Shown: piece by piece, positions 16,685-24,087 of the stretch | Layout of the letters: each line of letters starts with the position of its first letter | Numbering within the stretch: the stretch's first letter is position 1 | Origin: JBKBXU01 sp046313675 | GTDB taxonomy: Bacteria > Bacteroidota > Bacteroidia > Cytophagales > Cytophagaceae | Direction: 5' to 3' | Length of the DNA stretch: 32,294 bases | Assembly: GCA_046313675.1 (NCBI GenBank) | Contig: JBKBXU010000006.1 | Location: forward strand, 1 to 32,294 | The notes under the pieces: generated by a model | What the model was told of the DNA's origin: nothing | What the model saw: the letters and a program-made list of their open reading frames with translations, nothing else | Databases searched by the model: none | Position numbers and translations under genes: made by a program

Positions 16685-17084
16685 GCTCCTGCCTGTTGCA
16701 GTCAGCATTGTACTTGCTGCCTGCTCTACAGCTTCCAAAGAGCAGGACTACTGCCGGGGAAAGATTGAACAGGGAATATGTGGTATCATCATCAATGAAA
16801 AGGAACCGGAACTTAACAACTTCCTGGTTAGCAAAGCGGAAATTGCTGTCCCCAACTTCAAATCATTTGAGCAAACCCTGGAATACCTGAACAAAAAAGA
16901 CCATCACGCAATGTATCCGGTAACAGCAGATGAAGCTGGCTATTTTCACAAGATACTTGCAGAAGGACGGTATAAAATTACCATCCCCGGTTCCGAACTA
17001 AAGTATAAAATTTTACCTGATACAATAATAACAGTACGTAAAAACTCCGTCTGCGTCATCACCATAGAACTAGAAGAAAATTGA
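16653..17084 (+). CDS. Small lipoprotein of unknown function
   Basis: The product has 143 residues from the ATG at 16653, overlapping the end of ftsY by 32 bases in another frame. Residues 1-20 are a signal peptide with a basic n-region, and the lipobox LAAC puts the lipidated Cys at 24. The mature part (about 120 residues) has the pattern ADEAGYFHKILAEGRYKITIPG. This resembles the carboxypeptidase-regulatory-like beta-sandwich found in many Bacteroidota surface proteins, but the match is weak. Two further Cys (near 34 and 42) could pair. The stop shares bases with the rimO start. An ATG eight codons upstream is possible, but it would bury the signal peptide. Confidence 0.75.
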   Translation: MNLLTRSLRNKLLPVAVSIVLAACSTASKEQDYCRGKIEQGICGIIINEKEPELNNFLVSKAEIAVPNFKSFEQTLEYLNKKDHHAMYPVTADEAGYFHKILAEGRYKITIPGSELKYKILPDTIITVRKNSVCVITIELEEN

Positions 17085-18394
17085 AAACGAAGGGCATAAA
17101 AAAAACCAAAGTTAACATCGTAACCCTGGGCTGTTCCAAGAACCTTGTGGATTCTGAGAATATTCTCACACAGCTAAAAGGTAATAACATAAATGCTGTC
17201 CACGAATCTGATGACAAAGATGCCAATGTGGTTATTATTAATACCTGCGGTTTTATTGACAATGCCAAGCAGGAGTCCATTGACACCATTCTTCAATACG
17301 TTGACGCAAAAGAAGATGGACTGGTTGACAAGGTGTATGTAACCGGCTGCCTTTCTGCCCGCTATAAAGATGATCTTGAGAAAGAGATTCCGGCTGTAGA
17401 CGCCTTTTTCGGCACCAACGAACTACCTCGTCTCTTAAAGCAATTCAAAGCTGACTATAAGCACGAACTGATGGGGGAACGCGTGATTACAACCCCTAAT
17501 CAATTTGCCTATTTTAAAATATCGGAAGGTTGCAACCGCCCTTGTTCTTTTTGCGCCATACCGCTTATGCGAGGAAAACTTGGCTCCAGACCAATGGAAG
17601 AATTGGTGACTGAAGCTAAAAACCTGGCTAAAAACGGCACCAAAGAACTTATTCTAATTGCCCAGGACCTGACGGACTATGGGATGGATATTTATAAAAA
17701 AAGAAACCTCTCCGAACTGCTTAGAAATCTTTCCGATGTTGCAGGCATCGATTGGATTCGTCTACAATACGCCTATCCTTCTCAATTTCCAATGGATATA
17801 TTGGATGTAATGAACGAAAGGTCGAATATTTGCAAATACCTGGATATGCCTTTACAGCACATTTCAGATACTATGCTGAAATCTATGCGCCGCGGAATAA
17901 CTTCAAGACGCACCAAAGAACTTGTTGAGGAAATACGGGCAAAGGTACCGGGCATAGCTTTACGAACGACCCTTATTGTGGGCCACCCCGGAGAAACAGA
18001 AGAGGATTTTGAGGAGCTGTGCAAATTTGTTGAAGACACACGCTTTGAAAGACTTGGTGTATTCACCTATTCTCATGAAGAAAACACCCATTCTCATACA
18101 TTAAAAGATGATGTTCCTCCTTCCGTAAAACAGGAACGGGCGAACCGGATCATGGAAATTCAGGAAGGCATTTCTTATCAACTCAACCAGGAAAAAATAG
18201 GCAAAGAATTTAAGGTACTTTTCGATCGTAAGGAAAGTGGCTATTTCATTGGCCGTACCGAATTTGACTCTCCCGAAGTTGACAATGAAGTCCTGGTAGA
18301 TGCCAAAAGCCAGTATGTAAGAGTGGGCGACTTTGCACAAGTGCGCATCACAGATGCTACCGAGTTTGATTTGTATGGGGAAGTGGTGGGTTAA
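17081..18394 (+). CDS. rimO: Ribosomal protein S12 methylthiotransferase RimO
   Basis: RimO is a radical-SAM enzyme that methylthiolates an aspartate of ribosomal protein uS12. The 437-residue product has the N-terminal MTTase domain with its three cluster Cys (TLGCSKNLVDSE, NTCGFI, TGCLS). The radical-SAM core has CNRPCSFCAIP near residue 150, and a TRAM domain follows (about 375-437). The VTLGCSKN start and length favour RimO over MiaB. The start codon is TTG at 17081, because no ATG or GTG fits the conserved N-terminus. It overlaps the preceding TGA as TTGA, so translation is probably coupled to the lipoprotein gene. Confidence 0.94.
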   Translation: MKTKGIKKTKVNIVTLGCSKNLVDSENILTQLKGNNINAVHESDDKDANVVIINTCGFIDNAKQESIDTILQYVDAKEDGLVDKVYVTGCLSARYKDDLEKEIPAVDAFFGTNELPRLLKQFKADYKHELMGERVITTPNQFAYFKISEGCNRPCSFCAIPLMRGKLGSRPMEELVTEAKNLAKNGTKELILIAQDLTDYGMDIYKKRNLSELLRNLSDVAGIDWIRLQYAYPSQFPMDILDVMNERSNICKYLDMPLQHISDTMLKSMRRGITSRRTKELVEEIRAKVPGIALRTTLIVGHPGETEEDFEELCKFVEDTRFERLGVFTYSHEENTHSHTLKDDVPPSVKQERANRIMEIQEGISYQLNQEKIGKEFKVLFDRKESGYFIGRTEFDSPEVDNEVLVDAKSQYVRVGDFAQVRITDATEFDLYGEVVG

Positions 18395-18474
18395 AGGTTA
18401 AGTGTTAAGTGCTAAATGAAAAAATTTAACATTACAGCTTTATCATTTCGATAGAAAATTTAACAACTGAAGGG

Positions 18475-18599
18475 GCGGGACATATCCAGCACAGGGTGCA
18501 GCCCTTTGCGACAAATCCAACTTAATGTCCCTTACCCTCTTAATGGTTCAAATCTTTTCTTAAAGTTAAAACCATTAAGGAATTAAGAATAGTTAAGGT
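18475..18599. repeat. Intergenic direct repeat, copy 1
   Basis: Matches 18714-18839 closely over about 120 bases, including an almost identical right half. Within it, CTTAATGGTT (18539-18548) and AACCATTAAG (18570-18579) form a 10-bp inverted repeat with a 21-base loop. The wider flanks repeat CTTAA/TTAAG units on both sides. A weaker match continues beyond the core into 18640-18705. Confidence 0.85.
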
Positions 18600-18713
18600 A
18601 GCCAGGACTGGCACTATTTTAAAGAACGATAAAGTATTTAATACAGACTCTTTCTCCTTTAGATTTCTGGAACATTAATTAACATGTCCAAAATACTTTT
18701 AAGGCCTTACTTT

Positions 18714-18839
18714 TGGCGACACAATATCCAGCATTTAGCACAACCCTGTGTGACAATCCCTCTTAATGTCCCTTAACTTCTTAATGGTTCAAATTTTTCT
18801 TAAAGTTAAAACCATTAAGGGATTAAGAATAGTTAAGGT
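18714..18839. repeat. Intergenic direct repeat, copy 2
   Basis: Second copy at a period near 240 bases. The 10-bp inverted repeat is preserved exactly (18780-18789 and 18810-18819), while the left part (18722-18760) has changed more. Similarity seems to resume weakly after it, at AGACTC and AACATATCCAAA near 18911-18967. That points to an old tandem duplication of a unit larger than the core. Confidence 0.85.
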
Positions 18840-19080
18840 TGACATATTACTTACTTTTCACAACTCCTTTAGCTTGGATACAAAAATTCCAGCCTTGGAC
18901 AACGTCTAAATAAGACTCCTTTTTGATTGTTAAGCAATTGTAAAATAATTGTTAACATATCCAAATTGTTTAATAGGAGCCATTCAAAACTAAGCCAATT
19001 CATCATTCCTAAAGAAGCAAATACAAGACAAAGCGCAAAAATTTACAATAAACTAACCCCCTAAATAGATTAATATTTTT

Positions 19081-19097
19081 TTGGCATGCCGCTTGCC
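19081..19097 (+). promoter_or_regulatory. Sigma-54 (RpoN) type -24/-12 promoter
   Basis: TTGGCATGCCGCTTGCC matches the -24/-12 consensus TGGCAYR-N4-TTGCW, with GG (19083-19084) and GC (19095-19096) exactly ten bases apart. Transcription would start near 19108, 26 bases before the ATG at 19134. A spurious ATG at 19086 lies inside the -24 element. Such promoters need an enhancer-binding activator; none is in the window. Confidence 0.7.
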
Positions 19098-19133
19098 TTT
19101 GTTCAAATAAACAAACTTAATCTTAAAATTTTT

Positions 19134-19766
19134 ATGAAAAACTACCTTATTCCCACTTTAGTATTTTTTGTAATTGTACTAAACACGCACAACATTTCGG
19201 CTCAGGAAATCCCTGAAAAAAGAAATGAAATTGGCCTGGATGTTTCAAGAATTTTTGGTCACACAAGTAACAACAACATCATGTACAGGCGACATGGTGA
19301 AAAAGGAGCCTTCAGGCTTACGACTTCTTTCAATTTCAATGTAATTAACCATGAAAATGCAGAAAGCGGGCACAATCATTATGCTTCTCTTGCGGTGGGC
19401 CACCAGTTTAATAAAACGTTTAATAAATGGAGATTTTACTATGGAGCAGATGCCTATGGGTCTATTAGCAGTGGTAAAACTGTAAACATCCAGACGCATT
19501 GGTATAACGATCAACCTACTGAATTTTCACAAACATGGCAAACCCAAAGTATTTTTTTTGGACTGCGCCCCATCTTAGGTATTTCCTACTTAATTTCGGA
19601 CAGAATATCCGTTAGCTTAGAAAATGCCTTAAACATTGGCTATACTATCAATGAAACCATCGAAGGTTCAAACCCCAACAGGCCTTTTGAAATAGAAAGA
19701 AGCTCGAATTCAATCGGTGTATCTTACAATCCACTGAATGTTTTAATGCTTAGTTTTCATTTTTAA
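19134..19766 (+). CDS. Outer-membrane beta-barrel protein, putative
   Basis: The product has 210 residues from the ATG at 19134; an in-frame ATG at 19086 lies in the promoter. A signal peptide (about 1-23, cut at NISAQ) is followed by alternating polar and apolar strands rich in aromatic residues, for example WRFYYGADAYGSIS, IFFGLRPILGISYLI and RISVSLENALNIGYTI. The end LNVLMLSFHF has the terminal Phe of barrel proteins. Length fits an 8- to 10-strand barrel. No named family was recognised. A sigma-54 promoter before it and a 17-bp terminator after it mark it as a single-gene unit under activator control. The signal is unknown. Confidence 0.75.
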   Translation: MKNYLIPTLVFFVIVLNTHNISAQEIPEKRNEIGLDVSRIFGHTSNNNIMYRRHGEKGAFRLTTSFNFNVINHENAESGHNHYASLAVGHQFNKTFNKWRFYYGADAYGSISSGKTVNIQTHWYNDQPTEFSQTWQTQSIFFGLRPILGISYLISDRISVSLENALNIGYTINETIEGSNPNRPFEIERSSNSIGVSYNPLNVLMLSFHF

Positions 19767-19811
19767 AAATAAGTGGCAAAAGAGATTATAACCCCTTTTG
19801 CCACTTATTTT
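19766..19811. terminator. Strong terminator after the outer-membrane protein gene
   Basis: A perfect 17-bp stem (19766-19782 with 19795-19811), centred on AAGTGGCAAAAG, has a 12-base loop and A/T ends on both sides. Its first base is the last of the stop codon. Confidence 0.88.
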
Positions 19812-19845
19812 CACATCATTGCCACACCAATTTCTATTAAGTACA

Positions 19846-19867
19846 GTAATAATAATATTATTATTAC
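19846..19867. repeat. Perfect 22-bp AT palindrome
   Basis: A self-complementary stretch of TAA/TTA units between G and C, with no loop. An outer TTAAGT (19837-19842) pairs with ACTTAA (19869-19874). It lies 88 bases before the DUF2911 start. It could be an operator or a cruciform-prone site; no factor is known. Confidence 0.55.
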
Positions 19868-19954
19868 CACTTAAAATTTAAATATCCTTGCATCTCTACT
19901 CGTTTCTTTATTAATTCAATGTCATAACTTCGATTCAACAAATCTATACTAAAA

Positions 19955-20785
19955 ATGAAAATTAAAAATCTTTGTTTTGCGGCTCTTTTTTCAGCAGCCG
20001 TAATTTTTAGTGCCCAGGCACAAGACATTCCTCAACCAAGTCCAAAGGCAATGGTTATGCAAACTGTTGGCTTAACGGACATCACCCTTGAGTACAGCAG
20101 TCCAGCCGTGGCCGGCAGGGAAATCTGGGGCAAACTTGTTCCTTACAACGAATTATGGAGAACGGGAGCAAATGCCGCTTCAAAAATTACTTTCTCGAAA
20201 GATGTTAGCATTGAAGGGAAAGCAGTGCCAGCAGGAACCTATACCTTATTGACCATTCCTGCAAAAGATGAGTGGACAATTATCTTAAACAAAGATATTA
20301 CCTTAGGAGGCACCCGTGGATATAAAGAAGAAAACGACCTTTTACGCTTCAAGGTTAAACCGGTAGCCAGTACCATGCGTGAACGTTTTGCCATATTGGT
20401 AACCGATTTTAACAACGATGAGGCTACAGTAAGCCTTGAATGGGAAAAGCTAAAGGTGCCTTTTAAAGTACAGGTCAACACCCATGCACAAACTCTTGCG
20501 AGCATTAATGCCACACTTAACAACAGCTGGAGGGCTTATGCAAACTCTGCCCGTTATTTATTGGACAACAACAAAGATCTTGACCAGGCACTTACCTACA
20601 TCAACACTTCCATTTCTCTAAACAGCCAGTGGTTCAACAACTGGATCAAAGCACGTATCCTTGCTGAGAAAAAGCAGATGAAAGAAGCTATTAAATTTGC
20701 TAAAGTAGCTAAAGAACTGGGCGACAAAGACACCTATTTCTTCTGGAAGGCCGATGTAGAAAAAGCACTGGCTGAATGGAAGTAA
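19955..20785 (+). CDS. DUF2911 domain-containing exported protein
   Basis: The 276-residue product has a signal peptide (about 1-22, cut at SAQAQ). The DUF2911 domain follows (about 25-165), with LTDITLEYSSPAVAGREIWG, LVPYNELWRTGANAASKITF, PAGTYTLLTIP and WTIILNKD. The C-terminal 100 residues look helical and TPR-like (LDQALTYINTSISLNSQWFN). The family is common in Bacteroidota and its biochemical role is unknown. It is a single gene between two terminators. Upstream, TATCCTTG at 19883 is a weak -7 candidate. Confidence 0.9.
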   Translation: MKIKNLCFAALFSAAVIFSAQAQDIPQPSPKAMVMQTVGLTDITLEYSSPAVAGREIWGKLVPYNELWRTGANAASKITFSKDVSIEGKAVPAGTYTLLTIPAKDEWTIILNKDITLGGTRGYKEENDLLRFKVKPVASTMRERFAILVTDFNNDEATVSLEWEKLKVPFKVQVNTHAQTLASINATLNNSWRAYANSARYLLDNNKDLDQALTYINTSISLNSQWFNNWIKARILAEKKQMKEAIKFAKVAKELGDKDTYFFWKADVEKALAEWK

Positions 20786-20814
20786 ACAATATTGCTTATT
20801 TGATTTAAATGAAG

Positions 20815-20839
20815 AGGCGGGTATATACCTGCCTTTTTT
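20815..20839 (+). terminator. Rho-independent terminator after DUF2911
   Basis: An 8-bp stem AGGCGGGT / ACCTGCCT with one G-T pair and an ATAT loop is followed by six T. The T run touches the stop codon of the small lipoprotein gene on the other strand, so both convergent genes may use it. Confidence 0.8.
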
Positions 20840-20996
20840 ATTTCTTCTTTTTGACCAAATATATCAGCACCGGCACACAGAGAAGCAAAAGGACCAACAA
20901 CACTGTCGCCAATCCCGACAATTCAAAAGTTTGCCATGTACTGCACCCGGTAAATAGTAAAGCTAAAAACGCAAAAATCACACTTTTATTCAACAT
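20838..20996 (-). CDS. Tiny lipoprotein with C-terminal membrane segment
   Basis: A 52-residue product, too short for usual ORF cut-offs. It has a signal peptide with a lipobox FTGC (Cys 18), a short linker STWQTFELSG, a hydrophobic helix (about residues 27-48), and a Lys tail (KKKK). The layout is a lipid-anchored protein that also spans or enters a membrane. The family is unknown. It is not in the operon at 21098, since 101 bases separate it from the symporter stop, but it reads the same way. The opposite frame (20809-21024 plus) has no protein-like pattern. Confidence 0.68.
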   Translation of the reverse strand: MLNKSVIFAFLALLFTGCSTWQTFELSGLATVLLVLLLLCVPVLIYLVKKKK

Positions 20997-21097
20997 CGAT
21001 AATTCTCCTTCCAATTATTTATAACTCCGGAAAACATTTAAAGTTAGAAACGAATCGATCCTCAATAGAAGATATCAAATAAGACCTTTAAGAAATC

Positions 21098-22795
21098 TTA
21101 TGTCTCCGGCGTAACTTTCGGTTTGAAAAATGAAAAAATCATGCTCAAAACTATGACATTAATACAACCTATGGCATTAAACCATAGAAAACCAATATCG
21201 GAAGTAAAATACAGGAAGATATTAAATAATTGAGCGACAATTGCCCCGTAAAAAACAGCTGAAGAGCCTATTCTTTTAATAAAAAACGCTGCTAGAAATA
21301 TCCCAAGCACCGGCCCGTAAAAAATTGACCCAAGAATATTCACTGCCTGAATCAAATTATCAACCAGGGAAGCAAAAACAGCAAAAAGAATTGCCAGTCC
21401 ACCCCAAGCTGCCGTAAAAACCTTAGACATTTTAAGGTAATGCTCATCGGAGCCGTCTTTCTTAATTGTCCTTTTATAAAAATCAACAATCGTGGTAGAT
21501 CCCAGCGCATTGAGTTCTCCTGCCGTAGAAGACATTGCGGCAGACATAATGACCGCCAACAACAAACCGATGACACCCTTGGGAAGGTAGTTCATAATAA
21601 AGGTGATAAATATATAATCAGAGTCCTTTGTTTCGGCATCCGGTCGCACTTTCTCATGCATTTCTTTCACCTTATCCCTGATTTTCTGATTCTCCTTTTC
21701 CAGTTTGTTTATCCGCTGCCTCTTCTCTTGTGCCAAAGATTCCTCTCCCTGTTCGGAGGCAATTAGCAAGCCTTGAATATGCTCTTGCTTTTTATCAAAG
21801 TTTAAGGCAAAACGGTTTTCATAATAAACCAATGCGGCTGAATCTTTACTGCTACGGATTTCAGCAAGTCCTGCATCGTTAAAATAGACCGGAGGTTGAA
21901 CAAACTGATAAAAAATAAAGACCATTACTCCGGTCAGCAGAATAAAGAACTGCATGGGTATTTTTAGAAGACCATTGAAAAGCAATCCCAGCCGGCCTTC
22001 GGTAACCGATTTGCCGGACAAATACCTTTGTACCTGCGATTGATCAGTACCAAAATAGGCCAGAAACAAAAAAACACCTCCCGTCAATCCCGACCAAAAT
22101 GTGTATCGCTCCTCAATGTCAAATGAAAAATCAACTGCGTCGAGCTTTCCCATGTTTCCGGCTATATGCAAAGCATTCCCAAATGAAACGTTTTCGGGCA
22201 GCATATAAACGATTAAAACAAAGGCAGCCACCATTCCCGCAAAGATCACGGCCATCTGCTGTTTCTGCGTCTGACTTACTGCTCTTGTTCCTCCGGAAAC
22301 GGTATAGATAATTACCAACACACCAATGATCAGATTCGTCAGATTGAGCGGCCACCCCAGAATTTTTGAAAGGATAATAGCAGGAGCATAAATAGTTATT
22401 CCTGCAGCCAGTCCTCTGTGCAGGAGGAATAAAAAAGCAGCCAAAAGTCTTGAGCGCAGATCAAATCGCCCTTCCAGATACTCATAGGCGGTATAAACTT
22501 TAAGACGGTAAAATATAGGAAGTATGGTTACAGAAAGTATTACCATGGCAATAGGAAGGCCGAAATAGAACTGTACAAATCGCATTCCGTCTTCGTAAGC
22601 CTGTCCCGGGGTGGAAAGAAAGGTGATGGCACTTGCCTGCGTGGCCATAACAGATAGTCCAATGGTATACCATTTCATGTCATTACCCCCCATGAGGTAG
22701 CCTTGCATGGTATTGCTGCCCCTGGTCTTCCAGGTACCATAAGCAACGATAAAAACCAAGGTACCGATTAAAATAACCCAGTCAATTACACTCAT
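21098..22795 (-). CDS. Sodium:solute symporter (SSS family) with cytoplasmic coiled-coil insert
   Basis: The 565-residue product has about 13 membrane segments. SSS features are the N-terminal WKTRGSNTMQGYLMGGNDM, the unwound TM1 region SVMATQASAITFLSTPGQAY, YTVSGGTRAVSQTQKQQ, and FGTDQSQVQRYLSGKS. The late Na-site segment reads AAMSSTAGELNALGSTTIVD. A hydrophilic insert of about 90 residues (303-392), charged and coiled-coil-like in its second half, is unusual for SSS. The substrate cannot be read, but the operon with PIG-L and GH3 enzymes suggests an amino sugar or muropeptide fragment. The start overlaps the stop of the 41-residue gene by four bases (ATGA). Confidence 0.93.
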   Translation of the reverse strand: MSVIDWVILIGTLVFIVAYGTWKTRGSNTMQGYLMGGNDMKWYTIGLSVMATQASAITFLSTPGQAYEDGMRFVQFYFGLPIAMVILSVTILPIFYRLKVYTAYEYLEGRFDLRSRLLAAFLFLLHRGLAAGITIYAPAIILSKILGWPLNLTNLIIGVLVIIYTVSGGTRAVSQTQKQQMAVIFAGMVAAFVLIVYMLPENVSFGNALHIAGNMGKLDAVDFSFDIEERYTFWSGLTGGVFLFLAYFGTDQSQVQRYLSGKSVTEGRLGLLFNGLLKIPMQFFILLTGVMVFIFYQFVQPPVYFNDAGLAEIRSSKDSAALVYYENRFALNFDKKQEHIQGLLIASEQGEESLAQEKRQRINKLEKENQKIRDKVKEMHEKVRPDAETKDSDYIFITFIMNYLPKGVIGLLLAVIMSAAMSSTAGELNALGSTTIVDFYKRTIKKDGSDEHYLKMSKVFTAAWGGLAILFAVFASLVDNLIQAVNILGSIFYGPVLGIFLAAFFIKRIGSSAVFYGAIVAQLFNIFLYFTSDIGFLWFNAIGCINVIVLSMIFSFFKPKVTPET

Positions 22796-22917
22796 CTAAA
22801 AATCTGTCCGAAAAAATAAAACAGCACGATCTGAAAAACCAGAAATCCCAATACAAGCAGGTAAATATTACGCCAACTCTTCAGGATAGGAGGTTTTTCT
22901 TCTTTCTGTTCCTGCAT
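22792..22917 (-). CDS. Small single-span membrane protein in the symporter operon
   Basis: A 41-residue product that usual ORF cut-offs miss. It has a charged N-terminus MQEQKEEKPPILKSWRNIY and one hydrophobic helix, LLVLGFLVFQIVLFYFF, with a short polar tail. It starts four bases after the GH3 stop, and its TGA overlaps the symporter ATG. The coupling to both neighbours argues that it is real and may be a small symporter subunit or stability factor, which is inference. No family is recognised. Confidence 0.75.
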   Translation of the reverse strand: MQEQKEEKPPILKSWRNIYLLVLGFLVFQIVLFYFFGQIFR

Positions 22918-22921
22918 TACT

Positions 22922-24085
22922 TTAGTTAAATTTTTTGTTTTTTAAAGCCATTACTCTGCGGTACGATTCATCAATTCGCTGAGCGCTTATTTCTCCATTC
23001 TCAACCATTTTTTTTATGATGGCATGAATATCCGAGGCAGAATTATGTTGTTTCAGGACGACGTTGTTTCCAAAAATAAGTACGTCCACGCCCGCCAGTA
23101 TAGATAACCTGATGGCATTCTCCAGTCCGTAGTTTTTGCTGATGGCATACATCTGCATGTCATCGGAAAATATAACACCATCAAATTTCATAAAGTCCCG
23201 AAGTATCCCAGTAATTACCGACTTTGATAAAGTAGCAGGAAGACAGGTAGAATCGAGTTTACAGTTCACAATATGCGCTGTCATAATCGCATCAGCTTCA
23301 CCGGATTCAAAAATGTTTTTAAAAGGGATGAGCTCCTTTGGATCCCACTGGTTTGTCACATCAGTCAACCCAAAATGTGAATCTGTTGTGGAGCTTCCGT
23401 GCCCCGGAAAATGCTTTAATACAGTTCGAATCTTATATTCATGATGCGCTTTTATACTGCTGATGGCTTGAGCAGATACTACTTCAGGATCGTCAGAATA
23501 ACTTCTGTCAAGTTTAGCAATAACCGGATTATCTTTGTTGGTGGCAAGATCAACATCAGGGGCAAAATTCAGGTTTATACCCAACTCCTGCATCAGGGAA
23601 GCCAGTTGTCGGGTATAGTACAAAGTGGTGTCAAGATTATTGGTTTTCCCCAGCCAGGCTGCGGATGGCATATTTATAAGCCCGTATTTTGCCTTTAAGC
23701 GGTGGACACGCCCACCCTCTTCATCAATAGATACGAACAATGGAATAGCTGCTTCCTTCTGACTTGTACTAATCAAATCTTTAAGTTTTGCTTTAGTATC
23801 TTTTGCTGCAAGATTCTTCTCAAACAGAATGATTCCACCGACCTTATTCTCTCTTATTTCTTTCAAAAGAACATCATTGGAATCCAGACGGGTTTTTTCT
23901 CCAAGGCCGATCAGGATCATTTGCCCGATTTTATAATCCAGGCTATCCATATAGTCAATTTCCCGGACAAACTCCTCCTTCCTTTCTTCGGTTCTTGCTT
24001 CCGGAGACGCAGCAGGTTTCTTCGCTTTTTCTACTTTACAGGCTGACAAAGCCAGCAGGATTAAAACAACAAACTTGTACTTCAT
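22922..24085 (-). CDS. GH3 family beta-N-acetylhexosaminidase, NagZ-like lipoprotein
   Basis: The 387-residue product is predicted to cleave terminal beta-linked N-acetylglucosamine. It has a lipoprotein signal with Cys 16 (LSAC), so unlike cytoplasmic NagZ it is membrane-anchored in the envelope. The GH3 TIM barrel shows FVSIDEEGGRVHRL (121 on), the NagZ motif KHFPGHG (224-230) with the His of TDSHFG (about 237), and the nucleophile loop FSDDMQM (Asp 308). No second GH3 domain is present, as in NagZ-type enzymes. It sits two bases after the PIG-L gene and four before the small membrane gene, in one operon. Peptidoglycan or chitin-like substrates both fit. Confidence 0.9.
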   Translation of the reverse strand: MKYKFVVLILLALSACKVEKAKKPAASPEARTEERKEEFVREIDYMDSLDYKIGQMILIGLGEKTRLDSNDVLLKEIRENKVGGIILFEKNLAAKDTKAKLKDLISTSQKEAAIPLFVSIDEEGGRVHRLKAKYGLINMPSAAWLGKTNNLDTTLYYTRQLASLMQELGINLNFAPDVDLATNKDNPVIAKLDRSYSDDPEVVSAQAISSIKAHHEYKIRTVLKHFPGHGSSTTDSHFGLTDVTNQWDPKELIPFKNIFESGEADAIMTAHIVNCKLDSTCLPATLSKSVITGILRDFMKFDGVIFSDDMQMYAISKNYGLENAIRLSILAGVDVLIFGNNVVLKQHNSASDIHAIIKKMVENGEISAQRIDESYRRVMALKNKKFN

Positions 24086-24087
24086 AA

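Larger units (their letters stand above)
18395..19080. other. Non-coding interval with duplicated element
   Basis: About 690 bases without a credible gene. It begins with tandem GTTAAGT-type units directly after rimO (18394-18416). It then holds two copies of a long direct repeat and ends in the sigma-54 promoter of the next gene. The GGTTCAAATC in each copy resembles a tRNA T-loop but lacks the stem. Confidence 0.7.

Noticed and set aside
18545..18554. GGTTCAAATC, resembling a tRNA T-loop, in both repeat copies
   Set aside because: The flanks cannot form the 5-bp T stem, and no acceptor or anticodon arm is present.
20809..21024. Open frame of 71 codons on the plus strand
   Set aside because: Antisense to the much more protein-like small lipoprotein gene, and it begins inside a terminator stem.
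22625..22640. TGGCACTTGCC resembling a sigma-54 site
   Set aside because: The GG to GC spacing is far too short, and it lies inside the symporter gene.
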